Shown in pieces: positions 42,853 to 55,646 of a stretch of 64,000 bases of DNA (position 1 is the stretch's first letter; every line of letters begins with the position of its first letter). Under the pieces are notes generated by a model, which made no database searches, had not been told where the DNA came from, and saw only the letters and a list, made by a program, of their open reading frames with translations. Location of the stretch: the NCBI GenBank assembly GCA_905181625.1, contig CAJIYJ010000003.1, forward strand, positions 62,001 to 126,000, written 5' to 3'. Made by a program: the position numbers and the translations under genes. This DNA is from an uncultured Flavobacteriaceae bacterium (lineage in GTDB: Bacteria > Bacteroidota > Bacteroidia > Flavobacteriales > Flavobacteriaceae).

Positions 42853-44037
42853 ATGGCTAAAGAAACTTTCGATCGTTCAAAACCACATTTAAATATTGGT
42901 ACAATTGGACACGTTGATCATGGTAAAACTACCCTAACTGCTGCTATTACTAAAGTATTGGCTGACGCAGGTTTTTCTGAAGCAAGAAGCTTTGACCAAA
43001 TTGACAATGCTCCTGAAGAAAAAGAAAGAGGTATAACAATTAACACTTCTCACGTTGAGTATGAAACTGCTAATCGTCATTACGCTCACGTTGACTGTCC
43101 AGGTCACGCGGATTACGTAAAGAACATGGTTACTGGTGCTGCTCAAATGGATGGAGCAATTCTTGTAGTTGCTGCTTCTGATGGTCCAATGCCACAAACT
43201 AGAGAACATATATTATTAGGAAGACAGGTTGGTATTCCTCGTATGGTAGTTTTTCTTAATAAAGCTGATCAAGTTGATGATGAAGAATTGTTAGAGCTTG
43301 TTGAAATGGAAGTAAGAGAGTTATTAAGCTTTTATGAATATGATGGTGAAAATGGACCTGTAATTTTAGGTTCTGCATTAGGAGCTTTAAATGGTGAACA
43401 AAAATGGGTTGATACAGTAATGAAACTAATGGAATCTGTAGATACTTGGATTGAACTTCCTAAAAGAGAAGTTGATAAAGATTTCTTAATGCCTGTTGAA
43501 GATGTATTTTCTATTACAGGTAGAGGGACTGTAGCAACTGGTAGAATTGAAACTGGTGTTGCTAATACAGGTGATTCTATAGATATAATTGGAATGGGAG
43601 CTGAAAAACTTACTTCTACTGTAACTGGAGTTGAAATGTTTAGGAAAATTCTAGATAGAGGAGAAGCTGGTGATAATGTTGGTATTCTTTTAAGAGGAAT
43701 TGAAAAAGAATCTATTAAAAGAGGAATGGTAATCTGTAAGCCAGGTTCTGTTAAGCCACATGATAAATTTGAAGCTGAAGTATATATTTTAAAGAAAGAA
43801 GAAGGTGGTAGACACACTCCATTTCACAACAATTATAGACCACAGTTTTATGTAAGAACAACTGATGTTACTGGTAATATCGTACTTCCTAAAGGAGTTG
43901 AAATGGTAATGCCTGGTGATAACTTAACTATTATAGTTGACCTTATCTCTCCAATTGCTTGTAGCGTTGGATTAAGATTTGCAATTAGAGAAGGTGGTAG
44001 AACAGTTGGTGCTGGTCAGGTTACAAAGATTTTATAA
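42853..44037 (+). CDS. tuf: Elongation factor Tu
   Basis: EF-Tu carries aminoacyl-tRNA to the ribosome. All G motifs are present: GHVDHGKT (19-26), the switch region [18 protein letters not shown] (82-86), NKAD (about 136-139) and GSALGAL. Domains 2 and 3 are complete over 394 residues. The gene is expressed from its own promoter and ends with a hairpin terminator. It is unusual in being separated from the upstream tRNA cluster by accessory genes. Confidence 0.99.
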   Translation: MAKETFDRSKPHLNIGTIGHVDHGKTTLTAAITKVLADAGFSEARSFDQIDNAPEEKERGITINTSHVEYETANRHYAHVDCPGHADYVKNMVTGAAQMDGAILVVAASDGPMPQTREHILLGRQVGIPRMVVFLNKADQVDDEELLELVEMEVRELLSFYEYDGENGPVILGSALGALNGEQKWVDTVMKLMESVDTWIELPKREVDKDFLMPVEDVFSITGRGTVATGRIETGVANTGDSIDIIGMGAEKLTSTVTGVEMFRKILDRGEAGDNVGILLRGIEKESIKRGMVICKPGSVKPHDKFEAEVYILKKEEGGRHTPFHNNYRPQFYVRTTDVTGNIVLPKGVEMVMPGDNLTIIVDLISPIACSVGLRFAIREGGRTVGAGQVTKIL

Positions 44038-44054
44038 TAATACAATACATCCGG

Positions 44055-44084
44055 AAAAGGTATCTGCTAACACAGATGCCTTTT
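44055..44084 (+). terminator. Hairpin terminator after tuf
   Basis: AAAAGGTATCTG, loop CTAACA, then CAGATGCCTTTT: a 12-bp stem with one T-G pair whose 3' arm ends in four T. A weaker hairpin (GGTG...CACC, 44101-44116) follows before tRNA-Trp. Confidence 0.75.
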
Positions 44085-44128
44085 GTGGCTATAAATTTAA
44101 GGTGTTTAATTTCACCAATTTTTGAGAT

Positions 44129-44201
44129 ACGGGTTTAGCTCAGTTGGTAGAGCACTGGTCTCCAAAACCAGGTGTCGGGAGTTCGAGTCTCTCAACCCGT
44201 G
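44129..44201 (+). tRNA. tRNA-Trp (anticodon CCA)
   Basis: Acceptor ACGGGTT/AACCCGT, anticodon stem CTGGT/ACCAG with loop CTCCAAA, T arm GGGAGTTCGAGTCTCTC. It sits between tuf and secE, as is standard in flavobacteria. It is also the tRNA sensed by the trp attenuator. Confidence 0.96.
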
Positions 44202-44215
44202 CAAAATTTAAAATA

Positions 44216-44407
44216 ATGAATATAGTTTCTTACGTTAAAGAGTCCTTTTCAGAATTAAAAGAGCACGTTTCGTGGACTCCTTTAACTGAACTTTCTAATC
44301 TTACTGTAATAGTTTTATTATTTACTATAATTTTTTCACTGATTATTTGGTTAGCGGACAGTGTTTTATCTAAAGTAATTAAATTTTATTTCGAACTTAT
44401 TAATTAA
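44216..44407 (+). CDS. secE: Preprotein translocase subunit SecE
   Basis: The 63-residue protein is the minimal single-helix SecE: an amphipathic N-terminus with KESFSELKEHVSWTP and one transmembrane helix VIVLLFTIIFSLIIWLAD. It is part of the SecYEG channel. The frame is open through the tRNA-Trp sequence to 44144, but the ATG at 44216 is the correct start. Confidence 0.95.
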   Translation: MNIVSYVKESFSELKEHVSWTPLTELSNLTVIVLLFTIIFSLIIWLADSVLSKVIKFYFELIN

Positions 44408-44410
44408 ATC

Positions 44411-44962
44411 ATGGCGGATACAGATATAAAAAAGTGGTATGTTGTGAGAGCCGTAAGTGGTCAAGAAAATAAAATCAGAAACTATATGGAATCTGAAATT
44501 AATAGACTTGGATTTTCTGATTTAGTGGAAGAGATGTTGGTTCCTACTCAAAAAGTTATTCAAATTAGAAAAGGTAAAAAAGTTAATAAAGAAAAAGTGT
44601 ATTTTCCAGGTTACATCATGATTAAAGCTAATTTATCTGGTGAAGTTCCTCATATCATCAAGGCATTACCTAATGTAATAGGTTTTCTGGGTGAAACTAA
44701 AGGTGGAGATCCTATTCCCTTAAGAACTGCCGAAGTAAATAGGATGCTAGGTACTGTAGATGAACTTTCTACAGAATCAGAAAGCATTTCAATTCCATTT
44801 ATCTATGGTGAAAGTATCAAGGTAATTGACGGTCCTTTTAATGGATTTAATGGAACAATTGAAAAAGTGAACGAGGAAAAGAGAAAGCTTGAGGTTATGG
44901 TTAAAATTTTTGGTAGAAAGACTCCTTTAGAGCTTTCTTATATGCAAGTAGAAAAAGTGTAA
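44411..44962 (+). CDS. nusG: Transcription termination/antitermination protein NusG
   Basis: The 183-residue protein has an NGN domain (WYVVRAVSGQENKIRNYM, KVYFPGYIMIKA, VIGFLGETKGGDPIPL) and a C-terminal KOW domain (KVIDGPFNGFNGTIEKV). It links RNA polymerase to the ribosome or Rho. It follows secE by 3 bases. Confidence 0.97.
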   Translation: MADTDIKKWYVVRAVSGQENKIRNYMESEINRLGFSDLVEEMLVPTQKVIQIRKGKKVNKEKVYFPGYIMIKANLSGEVPHIIKALPNVIGFLGETKGGDPIPLRTAEVNRMLGTVDELSTESESISIPFIYGESIKVIDGPFNGFNGTIEKVNEEKRKLEVMVKIFGRKTPLELSYMQVEKV

Positions 44963-45025
44963 ATGTTACATATAAATCTTTTCTTAAATAGCTTCCAATT
45001 ATTTAAGAGATAATAAATATTAATA

Positions 45026-45463
45026 ATGGCTAAAGAAATAGAAAAAGTACTGAAGTTACAAATTAGAGGGGGTGCTGCTAATCCATCACCGCCAGTTGGA
45101 CCTGCATTGGGTGCAGCTGGTGTTAATATAATGGAATTCTGTAAGCAGTTTAACTCTAGAACACAAGATAAGCCTGGTAAAATTTTACCTGTATCAATTA
45201 CAGTTTACAAAGACAAATCTTTTGAATTTGTAGTTAAAACTCCACCAGCAGCCGTACAATTATTGGAAGCAGCAAAGCTTAAAAAGGGATCAGGAGAACC
45301 AAACCGAACTAAAGTAGCGACCGTTTCATGGGATCAAGTAAAGTTAATTTCTGAAGATAAAATGGTTGACTTAAATGCTTTTACTGTAGAGTCAGCAATG
45401 AAAATGATTGCTGGAACTGCAAGGTCGATGGGGATCAAGGTCAAAGGCCAAGCTCCTTTTTAA
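45026..45463 (+). CDS. rplK: Large ribosomal subunit protein uL11
   Basis: The 145 residues include [47 protein letters not shown] and the C-terminal [12 protein letters not shown], which contacts 23S rRNA at the GTPase centre. First of the rplK-A-J-L group. Confidence 0.98.
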   Translation: MAKEIEKVLKLQIRGGAANPSPPVGPALGAAGVNIMEFCKQFNSRTQDKPGKILPVSITVYKDKSFEFVVKTPPAAVQLLEAAKLKKGSGEPNRTKVATVSWDQVKLISEDKMVDLNAFTVESAMKMIAGTARSMGIKVKGQAPF

Positions 45464-45480
45464 TTTTTTAATTTAAGATT

Positions 45481-46167
45481 ATGACAAAAATCACAAAAAA
45501 ACGTAAAGATGCTTTATCTAAAATTGATATTGCAAAAACATATTCCTTAAAAGAAGCTTCTGAAGTTGTAAAAGAAATTTCTAAGTTTAATTTTGATGCT
45601 TCTATTGATTTGGCAGTTCGTCTTGGTGTAGATCCTAAGAAAGCTGATCAAAACGTTAGAGGTATAGTTACTCTTCCTAACGGAACTGGTAAAGATATTA
45701 AAGTGCTTGCACTTGTAACACCAGATAAGGAAAAGGAAGCTCAAGATGCTGGCGCGGATTATGTAGGACTTGATGAATTTTTACAAAAAATCAAAGATGG
45801 TTGGACTAATGTTGATGTAATTATAACTATGCCAAGTGTTATGGGTAAGTTAGGTCCATTAGGAAAAATATTAGGTCCAAGGGGCTTAATGCCAAATCCA
45901 AAAACTGGTACAGTTACTATGGATGTTGCTAAAGCAGTCTCTGAAGTTAAAGCCGGTAAAATTGATTTTAAAGTAGAAAAAACAGGAATTATACATGCTT
46001 CAATTGGAAAAGTTTCTTTTGATGCTGATAAAATTTACGAGAATTCTCTTGAATTAATTCAGAACATAATTAAACTAAAACCTAATTCATCTAAGGGAAC
46101 ATACTTGAAAAGTATTTCTATGTCTAGTACAATGAGTCCAGGTATTAATATTGATACTAATATTTAG
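45481..46167 (+). CDS. rplA: Large ribosomal subunit protein uL1
   Basis: The 228-residue protein has [59 protein letters not shown] and [11 protein letters not shown]. It forms the L1 stalk and often represses its own operon by binding the mRNA. Starts 17 bases after rplK. Confidence 0.98.
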   Translation: MTKITKKRKDALSKIDIAKTYSLKEASEVVKEISKFNFDASIDLAVRLGVDPKKADQNVRGIVTLPNGTGKDIKVLALVTPDKEKEAQDAGADYVGLDEFLQKIKDGWTNVDVIITMPSVMGKLGPLGKILGPRGLMPNPKTGTVTMDVAKAVSEVKAGKIDFKVEKTGIIHASIGKVSFDADKIYENSLELIQNIIKLKPNSSKGTYLKSISMSSTMSPGINIDTNI

Positions 46168-46181
46168 TTAAAAATAATAAA

Positions 46182-46703
46182 ATGACAAGAGAAGAAAAAT
46201 CTAAGGTAATAGAAAGGTTAACTGCTGAATTAGCTGATAACACTAATATTTACATGACGGATGTTTCAGGTCTTAATGCTGTTCAAACAAGTAATTTAAG
46301 AAGAGCTTGTTTTAAGGCAAATGTTAAACTTTCAGTTGTTAAAAATACATTGTTAAGTAAAGCAATGGAAACTTCTGATAGAGACTTTGGAGATCTAAAT
46401 CAAGTGTTAGTAGGTAATACAGCTTTGATGTATTCAGAAATTGGTAATTCACCAGCTAAATTGATCAAGCTATTTAGGAAAAAAGCTGATAAACCTGTTT
46501 TAAAGGGAGCTTCTATTGAAGGTGCCATCTATTTAGGGGATGATCAACTTGAAACTTTATCTAATATTAAGTCTAGAGAGGAATTAATTGGTGATGTAAT
46601 TGCAATTTTACAGTCTCCAGCTAAAAACCTTATTTCCGCTTTACAATCAGGTGGAGCAACAATTTCAGGAGTGTTAAAAACACTTTCTGATAAAAAAGAG
46701 TAG
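46182..46703 (+). CDS. rplJ: Large ribosomal subunit protein uL10
   Basis: The 173-residue protein has the uL10 N-terminal domain (IYMTDVSGLNAVQTSNLRR, VKLSVVKNTLLSKAM) and a C-terminal helix that holds bL12 dimers (LISALQSGGATISGVLKTL). It starts 14 bases after rplA. Confidence 0.97.
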   Translation: MTREEKSKVIERLTAELADNTNIYMTDVSGLNAVQTSNLRRACFKANVKLSVVKNTLLSKAMETSDRDFGDLNQVLVGNTALMYSEIGNSPAKLIKLFRKKADKPVLKGASIEGAIYLGDDQLETLSNIKSREELIGDVIAILQSPAKNLISALQSGGATISGVLKTLSDKKE

Positions 46704-46740
46704 TTAAAAATTAATAATAATAATAATAAATATTTACAAA

Positions 46741-47118
46741 ATGGCAGATTTAAAAGATTTTGCAGAACAATTAGTTAATCTAACAGTTAAAGAAGTTAAC
46801 GAGTTAGCAGGAATTCTTAAAAGCGAATACGGTATCGAACCAGCAGCAGCAGCAGTAGTTTCAGCTGGGCCTGCAGCAGGTGGTGACGCTGATGCAGCTG
46901 AAGAAAAAACTGAATTTGATGTAGTATTAACTGCAGCTGGAGGTTCAAAATTAGCAGTAGTTAAACTTGTAAAAGAATTAACAGGTTTAGGTTTAAAAGA
47001 AGCTAAAGGGCTCGTAGACGATGCACCAAGTAATATTAAAGAAGCAGTTTCAAAAGATGAAGCTGAAGGATTTAAGAAATCACTTGAAGAAGCTGGAGCT
47101 GAGGTAGAGTTAAAATAA
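46741..47118 (+). CDS. rplL: Large ribosomal subunit protein bL12
   Basis: The 125-residue protein has the N-terminal dimer domain ([20 protein letters not shown]), an Ala-rich hinge ([20 protein letters not shown]) and the globular C-terminus ([33 protein letters not shown]). It recruits translation factors. Confidence 0.98.
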   Translation: MADLKDFAEQLVNLTVKEVNELAGILKSEYGIEPAAAAVVSAGPAAGGDADAAEEKTEFDVVLTAAGGSKLAVVKLVKELTGLGLKEAKGLVDDAPSNIKEAVSKDEAEGFKKSLEEAGAEVELK

Positions 47119-47153
47119 TTAGCTTAAGCCTTAGTTTTATTTAAAGTTTCCTA

Positions 47154-47178
47154 AGTATTAGGATCGTATCCTAGTACT
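47154..47178 (+). promoter_or_regulatory. Hairpin between rplL and rpoB
   Basis: AGTATTAGGAT, loop CGT, ATCCTAGTACT forms an 11-bp stem with one T-G pair, followed by CGATTTTTAC. It may be a partial terminator or processing site that lowers rpoBC expression relative to rplL, as known from the E. coli attenuator at the same junction. Confidence 0.65.
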
Positions 47179-47213
47179 CGATTTTTACTTTCTTTTAATT
47201 TAAATTGATTTAA

Positions 47214-50200
47214 ATGCACAACACTATAAATAGATTAAACTTTGCTTCTGCTACTGATATTCCTGATTATCCAGATTTTTTGGATATTCAGGTAAAATCA
47301 TTTAGCGATTTTTTCCAACTAGAAACAAAATCAGACGAAAGAACTGATGAAGGTCTTTTTAATACTTTTTTAGAAAATTTTCCTATATCAGATTCTAGAA
47401 ATCAATTTGTATTAGAGTTTTTAGATTATTTTGTGGATCCACCTCGTTACTCTATTCAAGAATGTATTGAAAGAGGTTTAACGCATAGTGTTCCGCTTAA
47501 AGCTAGATTAAAACTTTTTTGTACGGATGCAGAGCATGAGGATTTTGAAACAATAGTTCAAGACGTTTATTTAGGAGTAATCCCTTACATGACACCAAGT
47601 GGAACCTTTATAATAAATGGTGCCGAACGTGTTGTTGTTTCTCAATTACATAGATCTCCTGGTGTATTTTTTGGTCAATCTTTTCATGCAAATGGTACAA
47701 AATTGTATTCTGCTAGGGTAATTCCTTTTAAAGGTTCTTGGATTGAATTTGCAACAGATATTAATAGTGTGATGTACGCTTATATTGATAGAAAAAAGAA
47801 ATTACCTGTTACAACTTTACTAAGAGCAATTGGATATGAAAGAGATAAAGATATCTTAGCAATTTTTGATTTAGCTGAAGAAGTAAAAGTTTCAAAATCA
47901 GGATTAAAAAAATGTATTGGCAGAAAATTAGCTGCAAGAGTTTTAAATTCTTGGTTTGAAGATTTTGTAGATGAAGATACAGGTGAAGTTGTTTCTATTG
48001 AAAGAAATGAGATAGTTTTAGATAGAGATATCGTAATTGACAAACAGAATATCGAAGAAATTTTAGAAACAAGTTCTAAAACTATTTTGTTGCATAAAGT
48101 TGATGGTCAATATTCTGACTATGCTATAATTCATAATACTTTACAAAAAGATCCAACAAATTCTGAAAAGGAAGCTGTAGAACATATTTATAGACAGTTA
48201 AGGAATGCTGAACCGCCAGATGAAGAAACTGCCAGAGGAATAATTGATAAATTATTTTTCTCTGAACAGAGATATAACCTTGGTGAAGTAGGTAGGTATA
48301 GAATGAACAAAAAGTTAGGACTTAATATTGAAATGGATAAGTTAGTTTTAACTAAAGAGGATATTATAACTATTATAAAATACTTAATTGAATTAATTAA
48401 TTCAAAAGCTGAAATTGATGATATTGATCACTTGTCTAACAGAAGGGTAAGAACAGTTGGCGAACAATTATCTTCTCAATTTGGAGTTGGTTTATCTAGG
48501 ATGGCACGTACTATTCGTGAAAGAATGAACGTTAGAGATAATGAAGTATTTACTCCAATTGATTTAATTAACGCAAAGACATTGTCTTCAGTTATTAATT
48601 CATTTTTTGGAACGAATCAGTTATCTCAGTTTATGGATCAAACAAATCCACTTGCTGAAATCACACATAAAAGAAGATTATCTGCATTAGGACCTGGTGG
48701 ACTTTCTAGAGAAAGAGCTGGTTTTGAAGTAAGAGATGTTCATTACACTCATTATGGAAGGTTGTGTCCTATTGAAACTCCAGAAGGCCCAAATATTGGG
48801 TTAATTTCTTCTTTAGGTGTTTTTGCAAAGGTTAACAGTCTAGGGTTTATTGAAACACCATATAGAAAAGTAGAAAATGGCGTTGTTGATTTAAAAGTTC
48901 ATAAATATTTAAGCGCAGAAGAAGAAGAAGGAAAACTAATTGCTCAGGCAAATATTCCAAAGGATAAAGATGGTAAAATTCTTTCTGATAAAGTTATTGC
49001 TAGGCAGGAAGCAGATTATCCAGTAATTGACCCTAAAGATGTTGATTATACTGATGTTGCTCCTAATCAAATAGCTTCTATTTCTGCATCTCTGATTCCT
49101 TTTTTAGAGCATGATGATGCCAATAGAGCATTAATGGGGTCAAATATGATGAGACAATCTGTACCATTATTAAAACCGGAGTCTCCTATTGTTGGAACAG
49201 GTCTTGAAAGACAAGTTGCTTCAGATTCTAGAGTATTGATTAATGCTGATTATGATGGGAAAGTTATTTATGTTGATTCACAAAAAATTACAATTAAATA
49301 TAGTCTTACAGAAGAGCAAAAATTAACAAGCTTTGATGTTGATGAAAAAACGTACTCACTTGTTAAGTTTAGAAAAACTAATCAAGGTACATGTATAAAC
49401 TTAAAGCCAATTGTTGTCAAAGGAGATTTAATTAAAAAAGGTCAAGTTTTATGTGAAGGATATGCTACTCAAAAAGGAGAACTTGCTCTTGGAAGAAACC
49501 TTAAAGTAGCTTTTATGCCTTGGAAAGGTTATAATTTTGAAGATGCAATAGTTATCTCTGAAAAAGTTGTTAGAGATGATGTATTCACTTCTCTTCACAT
49601 TGATGAGTACTCTATTGATGTTAGAGATACTAAACTTGGAATGGAGGAACTTACCAATGATATTCCTAATGTAAGTGAAGAAGCAACTGCGAATCTTGAT
49701 GAAAATGGTATGATTCGAATAGGTGCAGAAGTTCATCCTGGAGATATTTTAATTGGTAAAATAACTCCTAAGGGAGAATCAGATCCAACCCCAGAAGAAA
49801 AGTTGTTAAGAGCTATTTTTGGAGATAAAGCTGGTGATGTGAAAGATGCTTCATTAAAAGCACCTCCATCTTTAAACGGAGTTGTTATTGATAAAAAACT
49901 TTTTTCAAGACCAGTTAAAGATAAAAGGAAAAGATCTGAAGATAAAGATATTTTAAATGAGTTAGAGCTAAGTTATGATCTTAGGTTTAAAGAATTAAAA
50001 AGTAAATTAATTGAAAAGCTATATAACATTTTAAGTGGTAAAACTTGTCAAGGAATTTTCAATGACTTGGAAGAAGAAATTCTTCCAAAAGGAAAAAAAT
50101 ATTCTTTAAAAATGCTTAATAGTGTTGAAGAGTATACATATTTAGTTTCTGGTCAATGGGCTGTAGATAAAAAAACTAATGCTTTTGTACTTTCTTTACT

Positions 50201-51020
50201 TCATAATTATAAAATAAAAGAGAACGATCTTCAAGGTATGTTAAGAAGAGAGAAGTTTACTATTGCTGTTGGTGATGAGTTGCCCCCTGGTATTTTAAAG
50301 TTGGCTAAAGTATTTATAGCTAAAAAGAGAAAACTTAAGGTTGGTGATAAAATGGCTGGTAGGCATGGTAATAAAGGGATTGTTGCTAGAATTGTTAGAC
50401 AAGAAGACATGCCTTTTCTTGAGGACGGAACTCCAGTAGATATTGTTTTAAATCCACTTGGTGTACCATCTAGAATGAATATTGGTCAAATTTATGAAAC
50501 CGTATTAGGATGGGCTGGTCAAAAATTAGGTAGAAAATTCTCTACACCAATATTTGACGGTGCAACAATAGAGCAGATTAACGAGTTAACTGACGAAGCT
50601 GGTATTCCTAAGTTTGGTCACACATACTTATATGACGGGGGCACTGGTAAAAAATTCGATCAACCCGCAACTGTAGGGGTCATTTATATGTTAAAGTTAG
50701 GTCATATGGTTGATGATAAAATGCACTCTAGATCTATTGGACCATACTCTTTGATAACTCAACAACCATTAGGTGGTAAAGCACAATTTGGAGGTCAAAG
50801 GTTTGGTGAAATGGAGGTATGGGCTTTAGAAGCATATGGAGCTTCTAGTACCCTGCAAGAAATTTTAACAATAAAATCTGATGATGTTCAAGGTAGAGCT
50901 AAAGCTTATGAAGCTATTGTTAAAGGTGAAAGTATGCCTGATCCTGGATTGCCAGAATCATTTAATGTATTAATGCACGAACTTAAAGGTCTTGGTCTAG
51001 ATATTAGACTAGAAGAATAA
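47214..51020 (+). CDS. rpoB: RNA polymerase subunit beta
   Basis: The 1268-residue protein is complete. The rifampicin pocket is visible at about residues 466-500 ([18 protein letters not shown], then [14 protein letters not shown]) and carries the drug-sensitive forms of the key residues. Further on are [44 protein letters not shown] and the C-terminal [19 protein letters not shown]. Confidence 0.99.
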   Translation: MHNTINRLNFASATDIPDYPDFLDIQVKSFSDFFQLETKSDERTDEGLFNTFLENFPISDSRNQFVLEFLDYFVDPPRYSIQECIERGLTHSVPLKARLKLFCTDAEHEDFETIVQDVYLGVIPYMTPSGTFIINGAERVVVSQLHRSPGVFFGQSFHANGTKLYSARVIPFKGSWIEFATDINSVMYAYIDRKKKLPVTTLLRAIGYERDKDILAIFDLAEEVKVSKSGLKKCIGRKLAARVLNSWFEDFVDEDTGEVVSIERNEIVLDRDIVIDKQNIEEILETSSKTILLHKVDGQYSDYAIIHNTLQKDPTNSEKEAVEHIYRQLRNAEPPDEETARGIIDKLFFSEQRYNLGEVGRYRMNKKLGLNIEMDKLVLTKEDIITIIKYLIELINSKAEIDDIDHLSNRRVRTVGEQLSSQFGVGLSRMARTIRERMNVRDNEVFTPIDLINAKTLSSVINSFFGTNQLSQFMDQTNPLAEITHKRRLSALGPGGLSRERAGFEVRDVHYTHYGRLCPIETPEGPNIGLISSLGVFAKVNSLGFIETPYRKVENGVVDLKVHKYLSAEEEEGKLIAQANIPKDKDGKILSDKVIARQEADYPVIDPKDVDYTDVAPNQIASISASLIPFLEHDDANRALMGSNMMRQSVPLLKPESPIVGTGLERQVASDSRVLINADYDGKVIYVDSQKITIKYSLTEEQKLTSFDVDEKTYSLVKFRKTNQGTCINLKPIVVKGDLIKKGQVLCEGYATQKGELALGRNLKVAFMPWKGYNFEDAIVISEKVVRDDVFTSLHIDEYSIDVRDTKLGMEELTNDIPNVSEEATANLDENGMIRIGAEVHPGDILIGKITPKGESDPTPEEKLLRAIFGDKAGDVKDASLKAPPSLNGVVIDKKLFSRPVKDKRKRSEDKDILNELELSYDLRFKELKSKLIEKLYNILSGKTCQGIFNDLEEEILPKGKKYSLKMLNSVEEYTYLVSGQWAVDKKTNAFVLSLLHNYKIKENDLQGMLRREKFTIAVGDELPPGILKLAKVFIAKKRKLKVGDKMAGRHGNKGIVARIVRQEDMPFLEDGTPVDIVLNPLGVPSRMNIGQIYETVLGWAGQKLGRKFSTPIFDGATIEQINELTDEAGIPKFGHTYLYDGGTGKKFDQPATVGVIYMLKLGHMVDDKMHSRSIGPYSLITQQPLGGKAQFGGQRFGEMEVWALEAYGASSTLQEILTIKSDDVQGRAKAYEAIVKGESMPDPGLPESFNVLMHELKGLGLDIRLEE

Positions 51021-51037
51021 TAAAAACAGAAATCATT

Positions 51038-54000
51038 ATGTCTAGAAAAATTGAAATTAATAAATCTCAAAAATTTTCAAAAATATCTATAGGATTAGCT
51101 TCGCCTGAAAAAATATTAGGTGCTTCAAGAGGTGAAATTTTAAAACCTGAAACTATTAATTATAGAACTCATAAGCCAGAAAGAGATGGTTTGTTTTGTG
51201 AAAGAATTTTTGGTCCCGTAAAAGATTTTGAATGTGCTTGTGGGAAATACAAAAGAATAAGATACAAAGGTATTATTTGTGATAGGTGTGGAGTAGAAGT
51301 AACAGAAAAAAAAGTTAGAAGAGATAGAGTGGGGCACATTAATTTAGTGGTTCCAGTTGCTCATATATGGTACTTCCGTTCTTTACCAAATAAGATTGGT
51401 TACCTTTTAGGACTTCCTTCAAAGAAGCTAGATATGATAATATATTATGAAAGATATGTTGTTGTTCAAGCTGGTTTAGCAGTTAACGCTGAAGGGGAGC
51501 CTGTAAATAAAATGGATTTTTTAACTGAAGAAGAATACATAACCATTACAGATAATCTAGCTCAAGAAAATCAATTTCTAGATGATGAAGATCCTAATAA
51601 ATTTATTGCCAAAATGGGTGCTGAATGCTTGATTGAATTGCTTTCAAGAATTGATCTTAATGAACTTTCGTATGAATTAAGACACAAGGCTAACAACGAA
51701 ACATCCAAGCAAAGAAAAATGGAAGCTCTTAAAAGACTACAAGTTGTAGAGTCTTTTAAAGATTCGAATCTTAATAGAGAAAATAAGCCAGAATGGATGG
51801 TTTTAAAGGCTATTCCAGTAATTCCGCCTGAATTAAGACCTTTGGTCCCGTTAGATGGTGGAAGGTTCGCTACATCTGACTTAAATGACTTATATAGAAG
51901 AGTTATTATTAGAAACAACAGGCTTAAAAGATTAGTAGAAATAAAAGCTCCTGAAGTTATTTTAAGAAACGAAAAAAGAATGCTTCAAGAGTCTGTAGAT
52001 TCGTTGTTTGATAATACAAGAAAATCCTCAGCTGTTAAGACTGATGCTAATAGACCATTAAAATCTTTATCTGATTCATTAAAAGGTAAACAAGGAAGGT
52101 TTCGTCAAAATTTACTAGGTAAAAGAGTTGATTATTCAGCTAGATCCGTGATTGTTGGTGGTCCAGAACTTAAATTACATGAGTGTGGTCTTCCTAAAGG
52201 AATGGCTGCTGAATTATACAAGCCTTTTATAATTAGAAAATTAATTGAAAGAGGTATTGTAAAAACTGTCAAGTCAGCTAAAAAAATAATTGATCGTAGA
52301 GAACCATTAGTTTGGGATATTTTAGAGAATGTATTGAAAGGTCATCCTGTCTTATTGAACAGGGCTCCAACTTTACACAGATTAGGTATTCAAGCTTTTC
52401 AACCAATGCTTATTGAGGGTAAAGCAATTCAAGTACATCCTTTAGTTTGTACTGCATTTAATGCCGATTTTGATGGAGATCAAATGGCTGTTCACCTTCC
52501 ATTAGGACCTGAAGCAATTTTAGAGGCTCAACTATTGATGTTAGCTTCTCATAATATTTTAAATCCGGCTAATGGAGCTCCTGTTACTGTACCTTCTCAA
52601 GATATGGTTTTAGGACTGTATTATATGACAAAACTGTTGAAGTCTACAAAAGAGCTTAAGGTTAAAGGTGAAGGATTAACATTTTATTCAGATGAAGAAG
52701 TGAATATTGCATATAATGAAGGAAGGGTTCATTTAAATGCAATGATTAAAATTAGAGCTAAGGATTTTGATAATTTAGGGGAGTTGGTTTATAAAATTAT
52801 TGAAACAACTGTTGGAAGAGTTTTATTTAACCAAGTTGTTCCTTATAAAGCTGGATTCATTAATGAAGTATTAACAAAAAAATCTCTTAGAGATATTATT
52901 GGAAATATTCTTAAAGTAACTAGTGTTCCTGAAACTGCTGAATTTTTAGATAAAATTAAATCTATGGGATTCTCTTTTGCTTTTGAAGGAGGTCTTTCAT
53001 TTAGTTTAGGTGATATTATGATTCCACCTGAAAAACAGGACCTGATCGCTAAAGCTAATGTTGAGGTTGATACAATTAAATCTAATTACAATATGGGTCT
53101 TATAACCAATAACGAAAGATATAATCAAGTTATTGATGTTTGGACTTCCACAAATGCTACTTTGACTGAATTGTCAATGAAAAGAATTAGTGAAGATAAA
53201 CAAGGATTTAACTCTGTGTTTATGATGCTTGATTCTGGTGCTAGGGGTTCAAAAGAACAAATTCGTCAGCTTACAGGAATGAGAGGATTAATGGCTAAAC
53301 CTAAAAAAGCTAGTTCTAGTGGAGGTGAAATTATTGAAAATCCAATTTTATCTAACTTTAAAGAGGGATTATCTATTTTAGAATACTTTATATCAACGCA
53401 TGGTGCTAGAAAAGGGTTAGCGGATACAGCTTTAAAAACTGCAGATGCTGGTTATTTAACTAGAAGACTTGTTGATGTTGCTCAAGACGTTATAGTTAAC
53501 TATGTTGATTGTAATACTCTTAGGGGTATTTCAGTAGAAGCTTTAAAAAAGAATGAAGAGATAGTTGAATCTCTTGGAGAAAGAATTTTAGGAAGGGTTT
53601 CCCTTCATGATATTTACAATCCATTAAATCAAGAGGTTTTAGTTAAGTCTGGTGATGAAATCAGTGAAGAAGTTGTTAAGTTAATACAAAACAGTCCTAT
53701 TGATAAAGTAGAAGTAAGATCTCCTTTAACTTGTGAAGCGCCAAAAGGTATTTGCGCTAAATGTTACGGAAGAAATCTTGCCACAGGTAAAATGGTTCCA
53801 AATGGTGAGGCGGTAGGTGTTGTAGCTGCTCAATCAATTGGCGAGCCTGGAACGCAGTTAACTTTAAGAACTTTCCATGTTGGAGGTATTGCTGGAAATA
53901 TATCTGAAGAAAACAAGTTGTCCGTTAGGTTTGATGGTGTTGTAGAATTAGAAGATTTAAAAACTGTTTCTTCCAAAGATTCTGATGGAAATAAGATTAA

Positions 54001-55345
54001 TGTTGTTATTTCTAGATCATGTGAAATTAAAATGTTAGATAAAAAAACAGGAATTGTTTTAAGTACTAACATTATCCCTTACGGATCAACAATATTGATT
54101 AAAGATGGTCAATCCCTTAAGAAAGGTGATGTTGTATGTCAATGGGATCCATATAATGGAGTGATTATTTCAGAATTTGGTGGTAAAATTGAATATGAGA
54201 ATATTGATAAGGGTATAAGTTATCAAGTTGAAATAGATGAACAAACTGGTTTTAAAGAAAAAGTTATTTCCGAGTCTAGAAATAAAAAAGTAGTTCCTAC
54301 TTTATTAATTAACGATAATAAAGGGGTAAGTCTTAGGACTTATAATTTACCAGTTGGTGCGCATTTAATGGTAGATGATGGTGATAAAGTTGAAGCTGGA
54401 AAGATTTTAGTTAAAATTCCTAGAAAATCTGCTAAATCTGGAGATATTACAGGAGGACTTCCAAGAGTTACGGAGCTTTTTGAAGCTAGAAATCCTTCAA
54501 ACCCTGCTGTTGTAACCGAAATTGACGGAATTGTTAGTTTTGGAAAAATTAAAAGAGGAAATAGAGAAATTATAATTGAATCTAAAGCTGGAGATATTAA
54601 AAAGTACTTAGTTAAACTTTCTAACCAGATTTTAGTTCAAGAAAATGATTTTATTAAAGCAGGAATGCCTTTATCTGATGGATCTATTACTCCTAATGAT
54701 ATTCTTAATATTAAAGGGCCTTCTGCTGTACAGCAATATCTTGTCAACGAAGTTCAAGAAGTATATAGACTTCAAGGTGTGAAAATTAATGATAAGCATT
54801 TTGAAGTTTTAGTTAGACAGATGATGCAAAAAGTGAAAATTCAAGAATCTGGAGACACTACTTTCTTAGAAGGTCAGTTGATTCATAAAAATGAATTTAT
54901 TTCTGAAAATGACAATCTTTATAATAAAAAAATTATTGAATCTGTAGGTGCATCTGAAAACTTTAAAGTTGGACAAGTTATAAGCGCCAGAGATTTAAGA
55001 GATGAGAATTCTTTGTTAAAAAGAGAGGATAAAGAATTAGTGTTAGCTAGAGATGCGGTTAATGCTACTGCGACGACTATTTTACAAGGTATAACTCGAG
55101 CTTCTTTACAAACTAAATCATTTATTTCTGCAGCATCTTTTCAGGAAACTACTAAAGTGTTAAATGAAGCTGCTGTTGCAGGTAAAATTGATACTTTACA
55201 GGGACTGAAAGAGAATGTGATAGTTGGCCACAAAATTCCAGCTGGTACAGGAAGCAGGAGATTTAATGATATCATCGTTGGTTATGTAGATGAATATGAA
55301 GAATTATTAGCTAAAAAGAATTTAAGTTATAATGAAGAAAATTGA
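51038..55345 (+). CDS. rpoC: RNA polymerase subunit beta'
   Basis: The 1435-residue protein has the N-terminal zinc site ([20 protein letters not shown], about 66-85), the lid and rudder region, the active-site motif [12 protein letters not shown] (about 475-486) that binds catalytic Mg, the bridge helix ([19 protein letters not shown]), the second zinc site ([13 protein letters not shown]) and the trigger loop end. Starts 17 bases after rpoB. Confidence 0.99.
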   Translation: MSRKIEINKSQKFSKISIGLASPEKILGASRGEILKPETINYRTHKPERDGLFCERIFGPVKDFECACGKYKRIRYKGIICDRCGVEVTEKKVRRDRVGHINLVVPVAHIWYFRSLPNKIGYLLGLPSKKLDMIIYYERYVVVQAGLAVNAEGEPVNKMDFLTEEEYITITDNLAQENQFLDDEDPNKFIAKMGAECLIELLSRIDLNELSYELRHKANNETSKQRKMEALKRLQVVESFKDSNLNRENKPEWMVLKAIPVIPPELRPLVPLDGGRFATSDLNDLYRRVIIRNNRLKRLVEIKAPEVILRNEKRMLQESVDSLFDNTRKSSAVKTDANRPLKSLSDSLKGKQGRFRQNLLGKRVDYSARSVIVGGPELKLHECGLPKGMAAELYKPFIIRKLIERGIVKTVKSAKKIIDRREPLVWDILENVLKGHPVLLNRAPTLHRLGIQAFQPMLIEGKAIQVHPLVCTAFNADFDGDQMAVHLPLGPEAILEAQLLMLASHNILNPANGAPVTVPSQDMVLGLYYMTKLLKSTKELKVKGEGLTFYSDEEVNIAYNEGRVHLNAMIKIRAKDFDNLGELVYKIIETTVGRVLFNQVVPYKAGFINEVLTKKSLRDIIGNILKVTSVPETAEFLDKIKSMGFSFAFEGGLSFSLGDIMIPPEKQDLIAKANVEVDTIKSNYNMGLITNNERYNQVIDVWTSTNATLTELSMKRISEDKQGFNSVFMMLDSGARGSKEQIRQLTGMRGLMAKPKKASSSGGEIIENPILSNFKEGLSILEYFISTHGARKGLADTALKTADAGYLTRRLVDVAQDVIVNYVDCNTLRGISVEALKKNEEIVESLGERILGRVSLHDIYNPLNQEVLVKSGDEISEEVVKLIQNSPIDKVEVRSPLTCEAPKGICAKCYGRNLATGKMVPNGEAVGVVAAQSIGEPGTQLTLRTFHVGGIAGNISEENKLSVRFDGVVELEDLKTVSSKDSDGNKINVVISRSCEIKMLDKKTGIVLSTNIIPYGSTILIKDGQSLKKGDVVCQWDPYNGVIISEFGGKIEYENIDKGISYQVEIDEQTGFKEKVISESRNKKVVPTLLINDNKGVSLRTYNLPVGAHLMVDDGDKVEAGKILVKIPRKSAKSGDITGGLPRVTELFEARNPSNPAVVTEIDGIVSFGKIKRGNREIIIESKAGDIKKYLVKLSNQILVQENDFIKAGMPLSDGSITPNDILNIKGPSAVQQYLVNEVQEVYRLQGVKINDKHFEVLVRQMMQKVKIQESGDTTFLEGQLIHKNEFISENDNLYNKKIIESVGASENFKVGQVISARDLRDENSLLKREDKELVLARDAVNATATTILQGITRASLQTKSFISAASFQETTKVLNEAAVAGKIDTLQGLKENVIVGHKIPAGTGSRRFNDIIVGYVDEYEELLAKKNLSYNEEN

Positions 55346-55646
55346 TTCTAAAAATAGTAATATTAATCTTGAGCTAGATGAGAATCTAGCTCAGGGTACT
55401 TATTCTAACCTAGCCTTAATAAATCACTCTATCTCTGAATTTGTCATTGACTTTGTAAACATAATGCCCGGAGTTCCAAAGGCAAAAGTTAAATCAAGAA
55501 TTATTTTGACTCCTCAACACGCAAAGAGGTTTTCTCAAGCTTTAAATGAAAATATTTCTAGATTTGAAAAATCTAATGGATCTATTAAGGAATTTGACAA
55601 ACAACCATCCATTAATTTAAATTTCGGTCCTACTGGAGAAGCATGA
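55332..55646 (+). CDS. DUF3467 domain protein
   Basis: The 104-residue protein has the DUF3467 pattern: [40 protein letters not shown] and [19 protein letters not shown]. It overlaps the end of rpoC by 14 bases in another frame and is found there in most flavobacteria. Function unknown; position suggests a link with transcription. Confidence 0.93.
   Translation: MKKIDSKNSNINLELDENLAQGTYSNLALINHSISEFVIDFVNIMPGVPKAKVKSRIILTPQHAKRFSQALNENISRFEKSNGSIKEFDKQPSINLNFGPTGEA

Noticed and set aside
43332-43817. 161-codon open frame antisense to tuf
   Set aside because: It is a shadow of the constrained EF-Tu coding sequence; the composition is Ser/Ile/Pro-rich without any domain.
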